Assembly: GCF_036245645.1 (NCBI RefSeq)
Contig: NZ_BTPE01000003.1
Span: forward strand, 372,001 to 436,000
Reading direction: 5' to 3'
From: Algoriphagus taiwanensis
Lineage (GTDB): Bacteria > Bacteroidota > Bacteroidia > Cytophagales > Cyclobacteriaceae
DNA length: 64,000 bases
In this document: in pieces, positions 43,658 to 52,888 of the stretch
How the letters are laid out: each line of letters opens with the position of its first letter
How positions within the stretch are numbered: the stretch's first letter is position 1
The notes under the pieces: model-generated
The model's input: the letters and a program-made list of their open reading frames with translations, nothing else
Database searches by the model: none
What the model was told of the DNA's origin: nothing
Position numbers and translations under genes: made by a program

Positions 43658-44320
43658 ATGGAATTGACCGTAGCCGAAGAGAACTACCTCAAAGCGATCT
43701 ATCACCTTTCAGATGCTGGAAAGAAAAGTGTATCCACCAATGACTTGGCAGCAGAGATGAAAAACAAGCCTGCTTCAGTCAGTGATATGCTCAGGAGGCT
43801 GGGAGAAAAGGAAGTCATCGAATACAGAAAATATTATGGATTGCAGATCACCGAATCCGGAAAAAGATTGGCTCTTCAGACCATCCGAAAGCATCGACTA
43901 TGGGAAGTATTTCTGGTGGAGAAATTGAATTTTGCATGGGATGAGGTCCATGAAGTGGCCGAACAGTTGGAGCATATCCACTCCCCTCTTTTGATTCAAA
44001 GGCTGGATGCTTACCTCAACTTTCCCAAGTTTGATCCCCACGGAGATCCTATTCCGGATGAGTTTGGAGATGTACGCTCCCGACCACGGGTAGAATTGGC
44101 AGAAATGGAAATCAACCAAACCGGTCAAATCGTAGCCGTCAAGGATTCCTCTGCGGCATTTCTTCGCTACTTGGACAAAGTCGGCGCATACATCGGTGCA
44201 AGAATTAAAGTCTTGGACAAGGTAGAATTTGACGGCTCATTAGAAATTCAGGTGGACCAAAAAAAGAATCTGTTTATGTCCAAAGAGGTAGCAAGCAATA
44301 TCCTGGTTCTTCAGTCATGA
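43658..44320 (+). CDS. DtxR/MntR-family metal-dependent regulator
   Basis: A 220-residue regulator. The N-terminal winged helix has YLKAIYHLSDAGKKSVSTND and KPASVSDMLRRLGEKEV. The dimerisation and metal domain has KHRLWEVFLVEKLNFAWDEV and the metal ligands of VAEQLEH (Glu102, Glu105, His106), then FDPHGDPIPD. The last ~75 residues are an SH3-like FeoA-type domain. It starts an operon with a binding protein, ATPase and two permeases; its stop overlaps the next start by 4 bases. It presumably represses them when Mn, Fe or Zn is plentiful. Confidence 0.92.
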   Translation: MELTVAEENYLKAIYHLSDAGKKSVSTNDLAAEMKNKPASVSDMLRRLGEKEVIEYRKYYGLQITESGKRLALQTIRKHRLWEVFLVEKLNFAWDEVHEVAEQLEHIHSPLLIQRLDAYLNFPKFDPHGDPIPDEFGDVRSRPRVELAEMEINQTGQIVAVKDSSAAFLRYLDKVGAYIGARIKVLDKVEFDGSLEIQVDQKKNLFMSKEVASNILVLQS

Positions 44321-45234
44321 ATACCCTGAGATTATTTCTTTTCCTTTCCTTTTTGGTTTTGGCAGCCTGTAAGCCAGAAGGGGAAACCCAAAGAGAGAAG
44401 CCAAGAATTGTGGCTACCACAAGCATTTTGGCTGATGGAATTCAGAACCTTGTCGGAGACAAAGCCGAGGTGGTAGCACTCATGCCTGCAGGAGTCGATC
44501 CACATTTGTACAAGGCCTCAGTTCGGGACCTCGATTTATTGACCACGGCTGATTTGGTGGTCTACCATGGACTCTTTTTGGAGGGAAAAATGACAGAGAT
44601 CTTCGAAAAACTTGCCCTCACCAAAGAACTGATCAACGTTTCGGAAGGGGTAGATAAAAACCAACTGATCCGCTCAGGACCGGAGGCACATAGCGTAGAT
44701 CCCCACATTTGGTTTGATGTGAAGCTTTGGACTCAAGCTTTGTCATTTGCATCAGAAAAACTTTCCGAATGGAAGCCCGAATGGAAGGAGGAAATTCAGA
44801 AAAACACGGATTCCTATCTCCAAAAACTTGCTCAGCTGGACCGAGAAGCCGAAATGAAAGTATCTGAACTAAAGTCAAAAAATCAGGTTTTGGTCACTGC
44901 CCATGATGCTTTCGCCTATTTCGGAAAATCCTATGGCATGGAAGTGCATGCCCTGCAGGGTCTCTCCACCCTGAGTGAACCCGGCCTGAGAGACCTGACC
45001 GAGCTGATTCAACTGATCGAAAGATACCAAGTCAAAGCCATCTTTGCCGAGCAAACCATCTCTCCCAAAGCCATTCAGGCCGTAGCCAATGGAGTCAGAG
45101 AAAATAACCGAACCGTCAAACTTGCCGGGCCTCTATACACCGACAGCCTCGATGCCCCCGGCACTCCTGCGGGAACCTACCTGGGAATGTTTGAAACCAA
45201 TCTCAACACCATTTACCAAAACCTCATCCCATGA
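44317..45234 (+). CDS. metal ABC transporter substrate-binding lipoprotein
   Basis: A 305-residue lipoprotein (VLAAC, Cys18) of the cluster A-I (ZnuA/MntC/PsaA) family. It has the conserved ATTSILADGIQNLVGDKA start and the His ligands in MPAGVDPHLYKAS, SVDPHIWFDVK and ALQGLSTLSE, with an Asp in YTDSLDAPGTPAG. The length is normal. There is no long His-rich loop, which is often a sign of zinc, so Mn2+ is at least as likely. It overlaps its neighbours by 4 bases on both sides. Confidence 0.92.
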   Translation: MNTLRLFLFLSFLVLAACKPEGETQREKPRIVATTSILADGIQNLVGDKAEVVALMPAGVDPHLYKASVRDLDLLTTADLVVYHGLFLEGKMTEIFEKLALTKELINVSEGVDKNQLIRSGPEAHSVDPHIWFDVKLWTQALSFASEKLSEWKPEWKEEIQKNTDSYLQKLAQLDREAEMKVSELKSKNQVLVTAHDAFAYFGKSYGMEVHALQGLSTLSEPGLRDLTELIQLIERYQVKAIFAEQTISPKAIQAVANGVRENNRTVKLAGPLYTDSLDAPGTPAGTYLGMFETNLNTIYQNLIP

Positions 45235-46019
45235 TCACACAAGTCGAAGAACCCATCTTGGAAATTCATGACCTGACTGTCAGCTACGATCAGAATCCCG
45301 TGCTTTGGAATGTGGATCTTAGCCTTCCCAAAGGAAAGCTGGTTGGAATCCTCGGGCCAAACGGGGCCGGAAAAAGCACCCTGATCAAGGCGATTATGGG
45401 CTTAATCCCTCCTACTTCAGGCTATGTAAGAATTTTTGACAAGCCGCTGAATGAGGTCAGAACCCGCATCAGCTACGTCCCTCAAAGAGAATCGGTGGAC
45501 TGGAATTTCCCGGCTTCGGTATTGGATGTGGTGATGATGGGGACCTACGGGAAATTGGGGCTTTTCAGAAGGCCAGGAAAAAAGGAAAAAGAGCTAGCCA
45601 TCCATTGCCTTGAACAGGTCGGCATGGCTGGGTTTACCAAAAGACAGATAGCCGAATTGTCCGGAGGTCAGCAGCAGCGGGTATTTATTGCACGAGCCTT
45701 GGCCCAGCAGGCTGACTTATACCTGATGGATGAACCTTTTGCCGGCGTGGATATGGCTACAGAGACCGCTATTTTCCAATTGCTGAAAGAAATGGCCGAT
45801 TCCGGGAAGACGGTGATAGTCGTCCACCACGATATCCATTCAGCCATGAACTTCTTTGATTGGGCGATCATGCTCAATCTTCACCTCGTTGCCTCCGGGC
45901 CAAAAGACCTGGTAATGACTGAAGAATTGCTTCGCAAAACCTATGGAGGCAAACTCAATCTATTGACCAAGGTGACTGATTTGATCAAGAGAAAAGAATT
46001 CAACCCATTGAAAAGCTGA
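45231..46019 (+). CDS. metal ABC transporter ATP-binding protein
   Basis: A 262-residue ATPase of the ZnuC/MntB type. Walker A is GILGPNGAGKSTLIKAIMG, the signature is ELSGGQQQRVFIARAL, Walker B is LYLMDEPFAGVD, and the H-loop is VIVVHHDI. It powers uptake through the two permeases next to it. It overlaps the binding-protein gene and is followed directly by the first permease. Confidence 0.95.
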   Translation: MITQVEEPILEIHDLTVSYDQNPVLWNVDLSLPKGKLVGILGPNGAGKSTLIKAIMGLIPPTSGYVRIFDKPLNEVRTRISYVPQRESVDWNFPASVLDVVMMGTYGKLGLFRRPGKKEKELAIHCLEQVGMAGFTKRQIAELSGGQQQRVFIARALAQQADLYLMDEPFAGVDMATETAIFQLLKEMADSGKTVIVVHHDIHSAMNFFDWAIMLNLHLVASGPKDLVMTEELLRKTYGGKLNLLTKVTDLIKRKEFNPLKS

Positions 46020-46020
46020 T

Positions 46021-47307
46021 ATGGAGGATTTTGTCTATTTCTTCACCTTTCAGGATCCGAGCATTTTATGGGTCGTTCTCGGTATCACCCTGCTCGGAAT
46101 TGGATCTGCTTATGTGGGTACGTTTTCTTTTTTGGATAAAAAGGCCCTTTTGGGAGATGCCATTTCACATGCTGTCCTTCCGGGAATTTGCCTAGGATTT
46201 ATTTTGGCGGGAGAAAAGAACCCGGTTTACATAGTCACGGGAGCCTTTTTATCAGGAGGAGTGGCTACTTTTTTGAGCACTTGGCTGAAAAGAAACACCA
46301 AACTCAGTGAAGATGCCATTATCGCCACCATTCTTTCTGTGTTTTTTGGAATTGGGATAGTCATGCTGACTGCACTTCAAAAGTCTGGTAACCCGGAAAT
46401 AGCCGGCTTGAATACCTTTATTTTCGGAAACGCGATCGGAATCTCCGAAAAAGATCTGATGCTGTATGGAGGATTGGCTCTGTTTATCATTTTGGTTTTG
46501 ACCTTCTTTTTAAAAGAGTTCCGGCTGATGGTATTTGATCGGGAATACGGGGATTCTATTGGTTTCCCCATGAAAACCATCTCCTTTATCTTCAATGTGC
46601 TGATGATTCTTGCGGTGGTGATCGGAATACAGGCTATAGGAGTAGTATTAATGGCTGCCCTCTTGATCACTCCGGGATCTTCAGCCCGATTTTGGACAGA
46701 TAGGCTGGGCACATTGTTGATTTTGGCTGCTTTGTTTTCAGTGATTTCAGGAGTGATGGGAACATACGTTTCTTTTGTTCTTCCGCAGATGCCCACCGGA
46801 CCTTGGGTAGTGGTTTTTCTTTCCTTGATCGCCTTGATTTCATTTTTATTCTCCCCAAAAAGCGGGATGCTGTTTCGCTACTTTGCCAGAAAGAAATACC
46901 TGAGAAAAACCCACCGAGAGCATTTGCTCAAAGCGCTCTACAAAGCTCTTGAAGAAGGTAAAAAATCCTTACCCATAGAAGAAATCTATGAGCTCTACCC
47001 CTACCACAGACCTCAAACCCAGGCTGGTATCAGAGATTTAAAACAAAATAGATACATAAATCAAAATCAAGGCTTTATAGAATTAAGTAATTCAGGTATT
47101 TCAGAAGCGATGAGGATAGTACGACTTCACCGATTGTGGGAACTTTACCTCAATGAATCCATGAATATCGCCCCGGATCATGTGCATGATTCGGCAGAGC
47201 AGCTGGAGCATTTGCTTACTCCAGAGTTGGAAGCTTTGCTTGAAAAACGACTGAATTACCCTGCCTTGGATCCCCATCAAGAAACCATTCCCAGAGACCG
47301 ACCATGA
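46021..47307 (+). CDS. metal ABC transporter permease fused to a DtxR-like metal-sensing module
   Basis: Residues 1-285 are an ABC-3 (cluster A-I) permease with about eight helices (LLGDAISHAVLPGICLGF, PGSSARFWTDRLG). Residues ~291-428 resemble the free regulator of this operon: a winged-helix part (HREHLLKALYKALEEGKKSL) and a metal domain (HRLWELYLNESMNIAPDHV, then AEQLEH with Glu393, Glu396, His397 and LDPHQETIP). The SH3-like domain is absent. So the membrane pore carries a metal-sensing DtxR-like module on the cytoplasmic side. It may sense cytosolic metal and gate transport, or bind DNA at the membrane (inference). Confidence 0.9.
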   Translation: MEDFVYFFTFQDPSILWVVLGITLLGIGSAYVGTFSFLDKKALLGDAISHAVLPGICLGFILAGEKNPVYIVTGAFLSGGVATFLSTWLKRNTKLSEDAIIATILSVFFGIGIVMLTALQKSGNPEIAGLNTFIFGNAIGISEKDLMLYGGLALFIILVLTFFLKEFRLMVFDREYGDSIGFPMKTISFIFNVLMILAVVIGIQAIGVVLMAALLITPGSSARFWTDRLGTLLILAALFSVISGVMGTYVSFVLPQMPTGPWVVVFLSLIALISFLFSPKSGMLFRYFARKKYLRKTHREHLLKALYKALEEGKKSLPIEEIYELYPYHRPQTQAGIRDLKQNRYINQNQGFIELSNSGISEAMRIVRLHRLWELYLNESMNIAPDHVHDSAEQLEHLLTPELEALLEKRLNYPALDPHQETIPRDRP

Positions 47308-48200
47308 CTTTCGATTCCAACGCCTTTCTGATCATTTTCACCGGCTCCCTGATCGCTATTTCCTGCGGCATGTTGGGCGTATTTCTTATGCTCCGCAAAA
47401 TGTCGATGACGGGTGATGCCATATCCCATGCCGTTTTGCCGGGGATTGTCATTGGTTTTTTTGTCTCAGGAAGTCAAAGAAGTCTGGAAGTCATCTTGGG
47501 GGCTGGCCTGCTTGGGATTTTGGCCACATTGATGATTGACTGGCTGCGCAAAAAAGCTCGGGTTCAGCTCGATGCCTCCATCGGAATCACCTTTACCCTA
47601 CTTTTCGCCATTGGGATTATTTTCATCAATATTTTTGCGTACAAAGTGGATTTAGATCAGGAATGCGTACTGTACGGAGAAATCGCCTATTTGCCAATTG
47701 ACCTTTGGATTACCAAAAGCGGACTGAATCTGGGACCAAGAATCACCTGGCTTGCCGGGCTTAATTTCTTTTTTGTGTCCGGGTTTATCTATCTATTATT
47801 TAAGGAGTTAACCCTTACCAGCTTCGATGAAAGCTTTGGTTCTGTAATCGGTATCCCGTCCAAAGGAATCAATCTGGCCCTGATGAGCATGGTTTCCTAC
47901 ACCACAGTTAGCAGTTTCGAATCAGTCGGGGCAATTCTGGTTGTGGCTCTTCTGGTTGTGCCTCCTGCCACAGCTTTCCTTTGGACCAAAAGTCTCCTTC
48001 CCCTCCTCAAGGTTACCGTGATTTTGGGTATTTTGATTTCCTTTTTTGGCTATTATCTTGCCTACTGGTTGGATAGCTCGATCGCAGGAATGATGGTGAC
48101 AGTGGCTGGATTGTTTTTTGGGGCAAGCGTTTTGCTAAACAGAAAGCGGAACAGCAGCAAAAGCGGAACTTCTCCTCTTCCTCAGTCGTTTGGAATTTGA
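47304..48200 (+). CDS. metal ABC transporter permease (second)
   Basis: A 298-residue ABC-3 permease with about eight helices, including MSMTGDAISHAVLPGIVIGF and SVGAILVVALLVVPPATAF. It overlaps the permease fusion gene by 4 bases. Two permeases encoded together suggest a heterodimer, as in several MntABCD systems. It carries no C-terminal regulator module. Confidence 0.93.
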   Translation: MTFDSNAFLIIFTGSLIAISCGMLGVFLMLRKMSMTGDAISHAVLPGIVIGFFVSGSQRSLEVILGAGLLGILATLMIDWLRKKARVQLDASIGITFTLLFAIGIIFINIFAYKVDLDQECVLYGEIAYLPIDLWITKSGLNLGPRITWLAGLNFFFVSGFIYLLFKELTLTSFDESFGSVIGIPSKGINLALMSMVSYTTVSSFESVGAILVVALLVVPPATAFLWTKSLLPLLKVTVILGILISFFGYYLAYWLDSSIAGMMVTVAGLFFGASVLLNRKRNSSKSGTSPLPQSFGI

Positions 48201-48211
48201 AATCGTCACTT

Positions 48212-48667
48212 ATGAAATATTTCAGCATTTTACTTTTCGGATTACTTCTGAGCACTTCCTCTTTGGCCCAAGGCCAAATCGAGTGGTTGAAGTTTGAAGA
48301 AGCAATAGCAGCCAATGCCCAAAACCCGAAAATGATTTTGGTCGATGTCTACACCGATTGGTGTGGCTGGTGCAAAAAGATGGACAAGGAAACCTTCACC
48401 GATGCCAAGGTGGTGGAGTACATCAATTCCAACTTCTATGCTGTGAAATTAAATGCAGAGGACACCAAAAGAACCTTTGAATTCATGGGTAAAACCTACA
48501 ATGAAGCCCAAATGGCAGCAGCTATGCGGGTCAGGTCTTACCCAAATTTTGTGATTATCGAACCCAAACTTCAGAATATTGCCCAAATGCCAGGCTATAG
48601 ACCCGCTTCTGATTTTTTGACAAGCTTGGATGAACTGATCGAAAAAGCCTTCAAACCCAAGCTATGA
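48212..48667 (+). CDS. exported thioredoxin-like protein
   Basis: A 151-residue protein with a signal peptide (MKYFSILLFGLLLSTSSLAQ) and a thioredoxin fold carrying VYTDWCGWCKKMDKETF; the CGWC pair is the redox site. It resembles the thioredoxin_7/DUF255-type periplasmic proteins. I use the ATG at 48212; a TTG at 48197 is in frame but overlaps the permease. Its stop overlaps mnmE by 4 bases. It may reduce disulfides in the periplasm, possibly in transport proteins (inferred). Confidence 0.85.
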   Translation: MKYFSILLFGLLLSTSSLAQGQIEWLKFEEAIAANAQNPKMILVDVYTDWCGWCKKMDKETFTDAKVVEYINSNFYAVKLNAEDTKRTFEFMGKTYNEAQMAAAMRVRSYPNFVIIEPKLQNIAQMPGYRPASDFLTSLDELIEKAFKPKL

Positions 48668-50046
48668 GTTTTTCACTTGCTGAAAGGGAAGATACCGTCA
48701 TCGCCCTTGCCACACCTCAGGGAGTCGGTGCCATAGCAGTTATCCGCCTTTCCGGAAAAGATGCCATCCGGGTCACCAATTCTGTATTTTTTGGAAAAAA
48801 TCTGGAAAAAGTCCCCTCACACACCATTCATTTTGGGACTATTCGGGATGGAGAAAAGATCATTGACGAGGTTCTGGTTTCTGTTTTTATCGCTCCCAAA
48901 TCCTTCACTAAGGAAAATGTGGTGGAAATATCCACTCATGGTTCTTCATACATTATCAATCAGGTTCTCAAGCTATTTGTCCGAAAGGGGGTTCGACTAG
49001 CCAAACCTGGAGAATTCACCCAAAGGGCCTTTCTCAATGGACAGTTTGACTTGGCGCAAGCCGAAGCAGTTGCGGATTTGATCCATGCAGATTCAGAAAC
49101 CAGCCATCAAGCCGCCCTGAATCAAATGCGGGGGGGATTTTCCTCAGAGATTCAGGAACTGAGAAATCAGCTGATTCACTTTGCCTCCATGATTGAGTTG
49201 GAATTGGATTTTGTGGAAGAAGATGTGGAGTTCGCAAGCAGAAATGATCTGAGAGTCTTGGTCGAGCGCATTCTGAGAATCGTAGAAGAGCTGATTCTCA
49301 GCTTTGACTTGGGGAATGTGATCAAAAACGGAGTTCCCACCGTCATAGCAGGAAAGCCCAACGCTGGAAAATCCACGCTTTTAAATGCATTACTAAATGA
49401 AGAGAAAGCCATTGTTTCCGATATCGCCGGTACCACCCGGGATTTTATCGAGGATGAAATCAGCATTGGCGGAGTCATATTTCGCTTCATCGATACTGCC
49501 GGACTAAGGGAAACGACTGATACCATCGAAGCTATCGGAGTCAGCCGAACTCAGGAGAAAATGAAGACCGCTTCGTTGATTTTGTATCTTTTTGACCTGA
49601 GCGATACAGACTTGGTGGAGATCAACCGGGATATCAATAAGCTGGAGAATTTGGGAGTTCCTTTTCTTAAAGTAGCAAACAAGACAGATAAGGCTAAAGA
49701 AAATATTATCAATGAATTAAAGGAAAAACATCCGGACACAATTTTTATTTCGGCAGGAAAAAAAGAAAACCTGGAAGGCCTCAAATCCCGAATCTTGGAA
49801 CTGGTCAATCTGGATAAATTCCGTACCGGAAATACTATCGTGACCAACGTACGCCACTACGATAGCCTAACCAAAACCCGTGAATCCCTACTCGATGTAT
49901 TAGCAGGTCTAGACCAGGAAGTGACCAATGATTTTCTGGCCATGGACATCCGAAGGTCCTTGCATTACCTCGGGGAGATTACTGGACAAGTGACGACGGA
50001 TGATTTGCTGGCGAATATTTTTTCGAAGTTTTGTATCGGGAAGTAA
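48664..50046 (+). CDS. mnmE: tRNA modification GTPase MnmE
   Basis: A 460-residue GTPase that, with MnmG, modifies U34 of tRNAs. The N-terminal formyl-THF domain has EDTVIALATPQGVGAIAVIR. The G domain has GKPNAGKSTLLNALL, DIAGTTRDFIEDE, DTAGLRET and NKTD. The C-terminus ends FCIGK with the catalytic Cys. It starts within the stop of the thioredoxin-like gene, at the end of the metal operon transcript. Confidence 0.97.
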   Translation: MSFSLAEREDTVIALATPQGVGAIAVIRLSGKDAIRVTNSVFFGKNLEKVPSHTIHFGTIRDGEKIIDEVLVSVFIAPKSFTKENVVEISTHGSSYIINQVLKLFVRKGVRLAKPGEFTQRAFLNGQFDLAQAEAVADLIHADSETSHQAALNQMRGGFSSEIQELRNQLIHFASMIELELDFVEEDVEFASRNDLRVLVERILRIVEELILSFDLGNVIKNGVPTVIAGKPNAGKSTLLNALLNEEKAIVSDIAGTTRDFIEDEISIGGVIFRFIDTAGLRETTDTIEAIGVSRTQEKMKTASLILYLFDLSDTDLVEINRDINKLENLGVPFLKVANKTDKAKENIINELKEKHPDTIFISAGKKENLEGLKSRILELVNLDKFRTGNTIVTNVRHYDSLTKTRESLLDVLAGLDQEVTNDFLAMDIRRSLHYLGEITGQVTTDDLLANIFSKFCIGK

Positions 50047-50070
50047 AACCCCTGAAATCCCACTTCTCCA

Positions 50071-51198
50071 CTACTTAGGACTATTCTTTAAACTTGGACT
50101 TTTTTCGGTCTCAAAATCAAAACTTAAACTCCTCAACTGAGCCCAAAGTCTGGGAAGAAAAGGTAAAGTGCAGAGAATACCTCCCAAAGTCAAAACCGGT
50201 GCTGGCGATAGAAAATACTCTCCACCTGTCAAAATCGAAAGTATTAACATCGTACTAAAAGGAAGGGAAACGGCCAAAATATTGATAGCCAACTCCAAAT
50301 CGAAAGTCTTTTTCCCGGATGGATTCTGGCTTTCCAGTTTGGCTATCCCTGCCATGTGGGCAAAGGGCCAAAACGAAGCGCTGGACAAAGGAAAGACAAG
50401 CAAAAACAGAACTGCTGTGGCACTTGAAATAGGAATAAAGGTGAGAATCAATCCACTAATCAGTAAAGATATCCCTGCCCGAAGCATCAAAATGGAGAAG
50501 ATTTTTTGAATTGAGGTCCACTTGAGTACCACCGAAACACCGATAAATAAAAGAATCAGCGGAGTCATCATATCCTTAAGCATCAGGACTGGGCTTCTGA
50601 AAAATTCAGGAAGTGAGCTCAGATTAAATCCAAAAGACAAGAGCAAAAGAGAGGAAATCAGAACCAGATTTATGGGTTCCTTTAGCATAGCCAAAAGCAA
50701 AGATTTCACCTTTTGCTTATTGGACTGAGCACCCAAATGCTGTACCCGATAATACCACGACATGGCTAGCAAATAGGAAATCACCAATACGAATAGCTTA
50801 TTGCCCACATCCCCGATGGCAGCCCAAGCCAAAGCTTCCTCACCCAAAAACTCAATTATAAACGGAAAGCAAGACAATCCAGGAGCTAAAGAAGGAAAAA
50901 GCAACATCCAGGTTCTATGCTGAGGAGAATTGGGCTTGACGCCGAGCCAGGGTACAATAAAATAACTCACGCCCAGCATGATTGCATTCCAAGTCAGCAC
51001 CAAGACTGGAAGTAAAAGCAACTCAGAATCCATCTTGATGCCCAGCAGGGCCACAAAAATCATAGCCGGAAGCGACAAATCAAGAATCACCACTTTCAGC
51101 CCTTTTTTATGATCCTCCTGGATTAGCTTTCCCCGAAGGAAATAACCCAAGAGAATCAATAGAAGAATGGATACCGTTTTTTCTAATCCCAAAACCAT
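50071..51198 (-). CDS. AEC family transporter
   Basis: A 375-residue inner-membrane protein with about ten helices of the auxin efflux carrier (AEC) family. Typical parts are ILLILLGYFLRGKLIQ, LVILDLSLPAMIFVALLG-like (VVILDLSLPAMIF), and a glycine-rich second half with LLFIGVSVVLKW. AEC proteins export or import organic acids and amino acids in bacteria. The substrate is unknown. It lies nine bases beyond the aminotransferase gene stop on the same strand. Confidence 0.85.
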   Translation of the reverse strand: MVLGLEKTVSILLLILLGYFLRGKLIQEDHKKGLKVVILDLSLPAMIFVALLGIKMDSELLLLPVLVLTWNAIMLGVSYFIVPWLGVKPNSPQHRTWMLLFPSLAPGLSCFPFIIEFLGEEALAWAAIGDVGNKLFVLVISYLLAMSWYYRVQHLGAQSNKQKVKSLLLAMLKEPINLVLISSLLLLSFGFNLSSLPEFFRSPVLMLKDMMTPLILLFIGVSVVLKWTSIQKIFSILMLRAGISLLISGLILTFIPISSATAVLFLLVFPLSSASFWPFAHMAGIAKLESQNPSGKKTFDLELAINILAVSLPFSTMLILSILTGGEYFLSPAPVLTLGGILCTLPFLPRLWAQLRSLSFDFETEKSPSLKNSPK

Positions 51199-51207
51199 AA
51201 GTTCGGC

Positions 51208-52380
51208 TTATGCTTGCGTTACTTTTTTGAATGTTTCCAAGAATAGCTCCAATTCATCATGGGTACCCATGCTTACCCTACACCAAGGCTTCTCATACAT
51301 TTCATAGGTTCTTATCCCTACTCCTTCCTGCACCATGGCATTCATAAATTGCTTCCCTTCCATGTGGATTGGAAAAATCAAAAAGCTGGTGTAGGAAGGG
51401 ATAGGCTGATAGCCCAACTTGATAATTTCTTCGGTGACAAATTCTCTGCAATCTTGGTTTTGAGAGCGGCAACTTGAGAGGAAATCCCTTTCTTGCATAC
51501 TGGCAATAGCCCCTTTCAATGAAGTCAAACAAAGGCCCATGGTACTTCGGACTTTGGAAGTAATGCTCTCTATCCTTTCCTCGGTAGCCACGATGTATCC
51601 GATTCTGAGACCGGCCATTCCATGGATTTTGCTAAAAGTTCTAGCGACGATAACATCCTTTCCTTCAGCTACTAGACCTACCATCGTCTGATCTTCTGGA
51701 TTAGGTAAAAACTCCAGATAGGCCTCATCCACAAAAACAGGCACTTTAGCAGAGGCAGTCTTACAAAACTCCTTCAAAGCGGTGGCATCTGTGATCGAAC
51801 CGGTTGGATTATTTGGATTGCAGATATAGACCAGTCGGGTATCCGAGTCGATAGCCGCTTGCATTCCATTCAAATCATGGGCATAATCAGCTGCCAAGGT
51901 GACCGGCTTCCAAGTTCCTCCCATGGCCTGTGCCGTATTCATCACAGACATGTAAGATGGATCTGCCGAGACTATATTTCCGCCATTTTGAAAGCGTGTA
52001 ATAGCAATTTTCTCCAGCAAGTCTGTAGAACCAGGCCCCAACATGATATTGGAAGGCTTTACTCCCTCCTTTTCTGCAATCATCCGGATCAGCGTTTGGG
52101 CATCACCGTGCCCGTATCGATTTCCTTCAGCCACCGAATTGGCGATGGCCTGAACCACCTTGGGAGATGGGCCATAGGGATTTTCGTTGGCATTTAATCG
52201 GGCAATTAATCGGGTTTCGGCTAGGTGGGAATCAGGCAAAAACTCCCTCAGCGTACTTTTAGCACTGTACTGAACTAGATTTCTTTCAGGAATGGAGGCA
52301 AAAGCAGGAGCCGCCATAAAGCCCGATGCTGCAAGCAGACTGGATTTGAGCCAATCTCTTCTGGAGAATGATTTATTCAT
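51208..52380 (-). CDS. Tat-exported HisC-like PLP aminotransferase
   Basis: A 390-residue fold-type I aminotransferase similar to histidinol-phosphate aminotransferase. It has LGPGSTDLLEKIAI, CNPNNPTGSITDATALKEF, VDEAYLEF, and the PLP lysine in ARTFSKIHGMAGLRIGY. The N-terminus MNKSFSRRDWLKSSLLAASG is a twin-arginine signal, which cytosolic HisC lacks. It is thus expected in the periplasm or as a Tat lipoprotein-like protein. No his genes are nearby. A role in amino acid metabolism outside the cytosol is inferred. Confidence 0.88.
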   Translation of the reverse strand: MNKSFSRRDWLKSSLLAASGFMAAPAFASIPERNLVQYSAKSTLREFLPDSHLAETRLIARLNANENPYGPSPKVVQAIANSVAEGNRYGHGDAQTLIRMIAEKEGVKPSNIMLGPGSTDLLEKIAITRFQNGGNIVSADPSYMSVMNTAQAMGGTWKPVTLAADYAHDLNGMQAAIDSDTRLVYICNPNNPTGSITDATALKEFCKTASAKVPVFVDEAYLEFLPNPEDQTMVGLVAEGKDVIVARTFSKIHGMAGLRIGYIVATEERIESITSKVRSTMGLCLTSLKGAIASMQERDFLSSCRSQNQDCREFVTEEIIKLGYQPIPSYTSFLIFPIHMEGKQFMNAMVQEGVGIRTYEMYEKPWCRVSMGTHDELELFLETFKKVTQA

Positions 52381-52888
52381 GATTGTTGATAGGTTTGGTT
52401 GCTACTGGAAAAAGATCAAAATCGTACCACCGTGGAAAAGTGGGAAAGATTTCGGCCAGATTATTTTGGGTTGATTCAGATTTTAACCTGAAACTTAATT
52501 TTCATCTCAATATGAGACTTTATTGGTTAAATTTAAAACCATATTTTTTACTTTTTGCACAATATTTAATAATAAGACATTTTTTTTAATCCATTTTTAA
52601 ATTAGGCAACATTAAAATCCGTAAGGAGAGCCCTTCCATTTCACCCTTCCTCACTCTACTCATTCAGCCTTGATTTCAGGAAAGCTCAAAAAATCTATGT
52701 CTTCACAGATTAAACTATAAATATTTGACTATCTGTTTTTTGCATTTCAATTCATCATATTTGAATAATATATTGTTTTTTCATTTTTTTCAAAATTAAA
52801 TTTGGATCAATAGGTATTTTATCCTAATATTCAGCTGTTTATACTCCCAATTGAAACAGAAATATTCAACAAACGAATAGCTGACTTT
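52381..52888. other. AT-rich intergenic region
   Basis: These 508 bases separate the divergent aminotransferase and Rossmann genes. They are AT-rich, with T and A runs and no convincing open frame, hairpin or repeat. Promoters for both genes presumably lie here. Confidence 0.4.
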
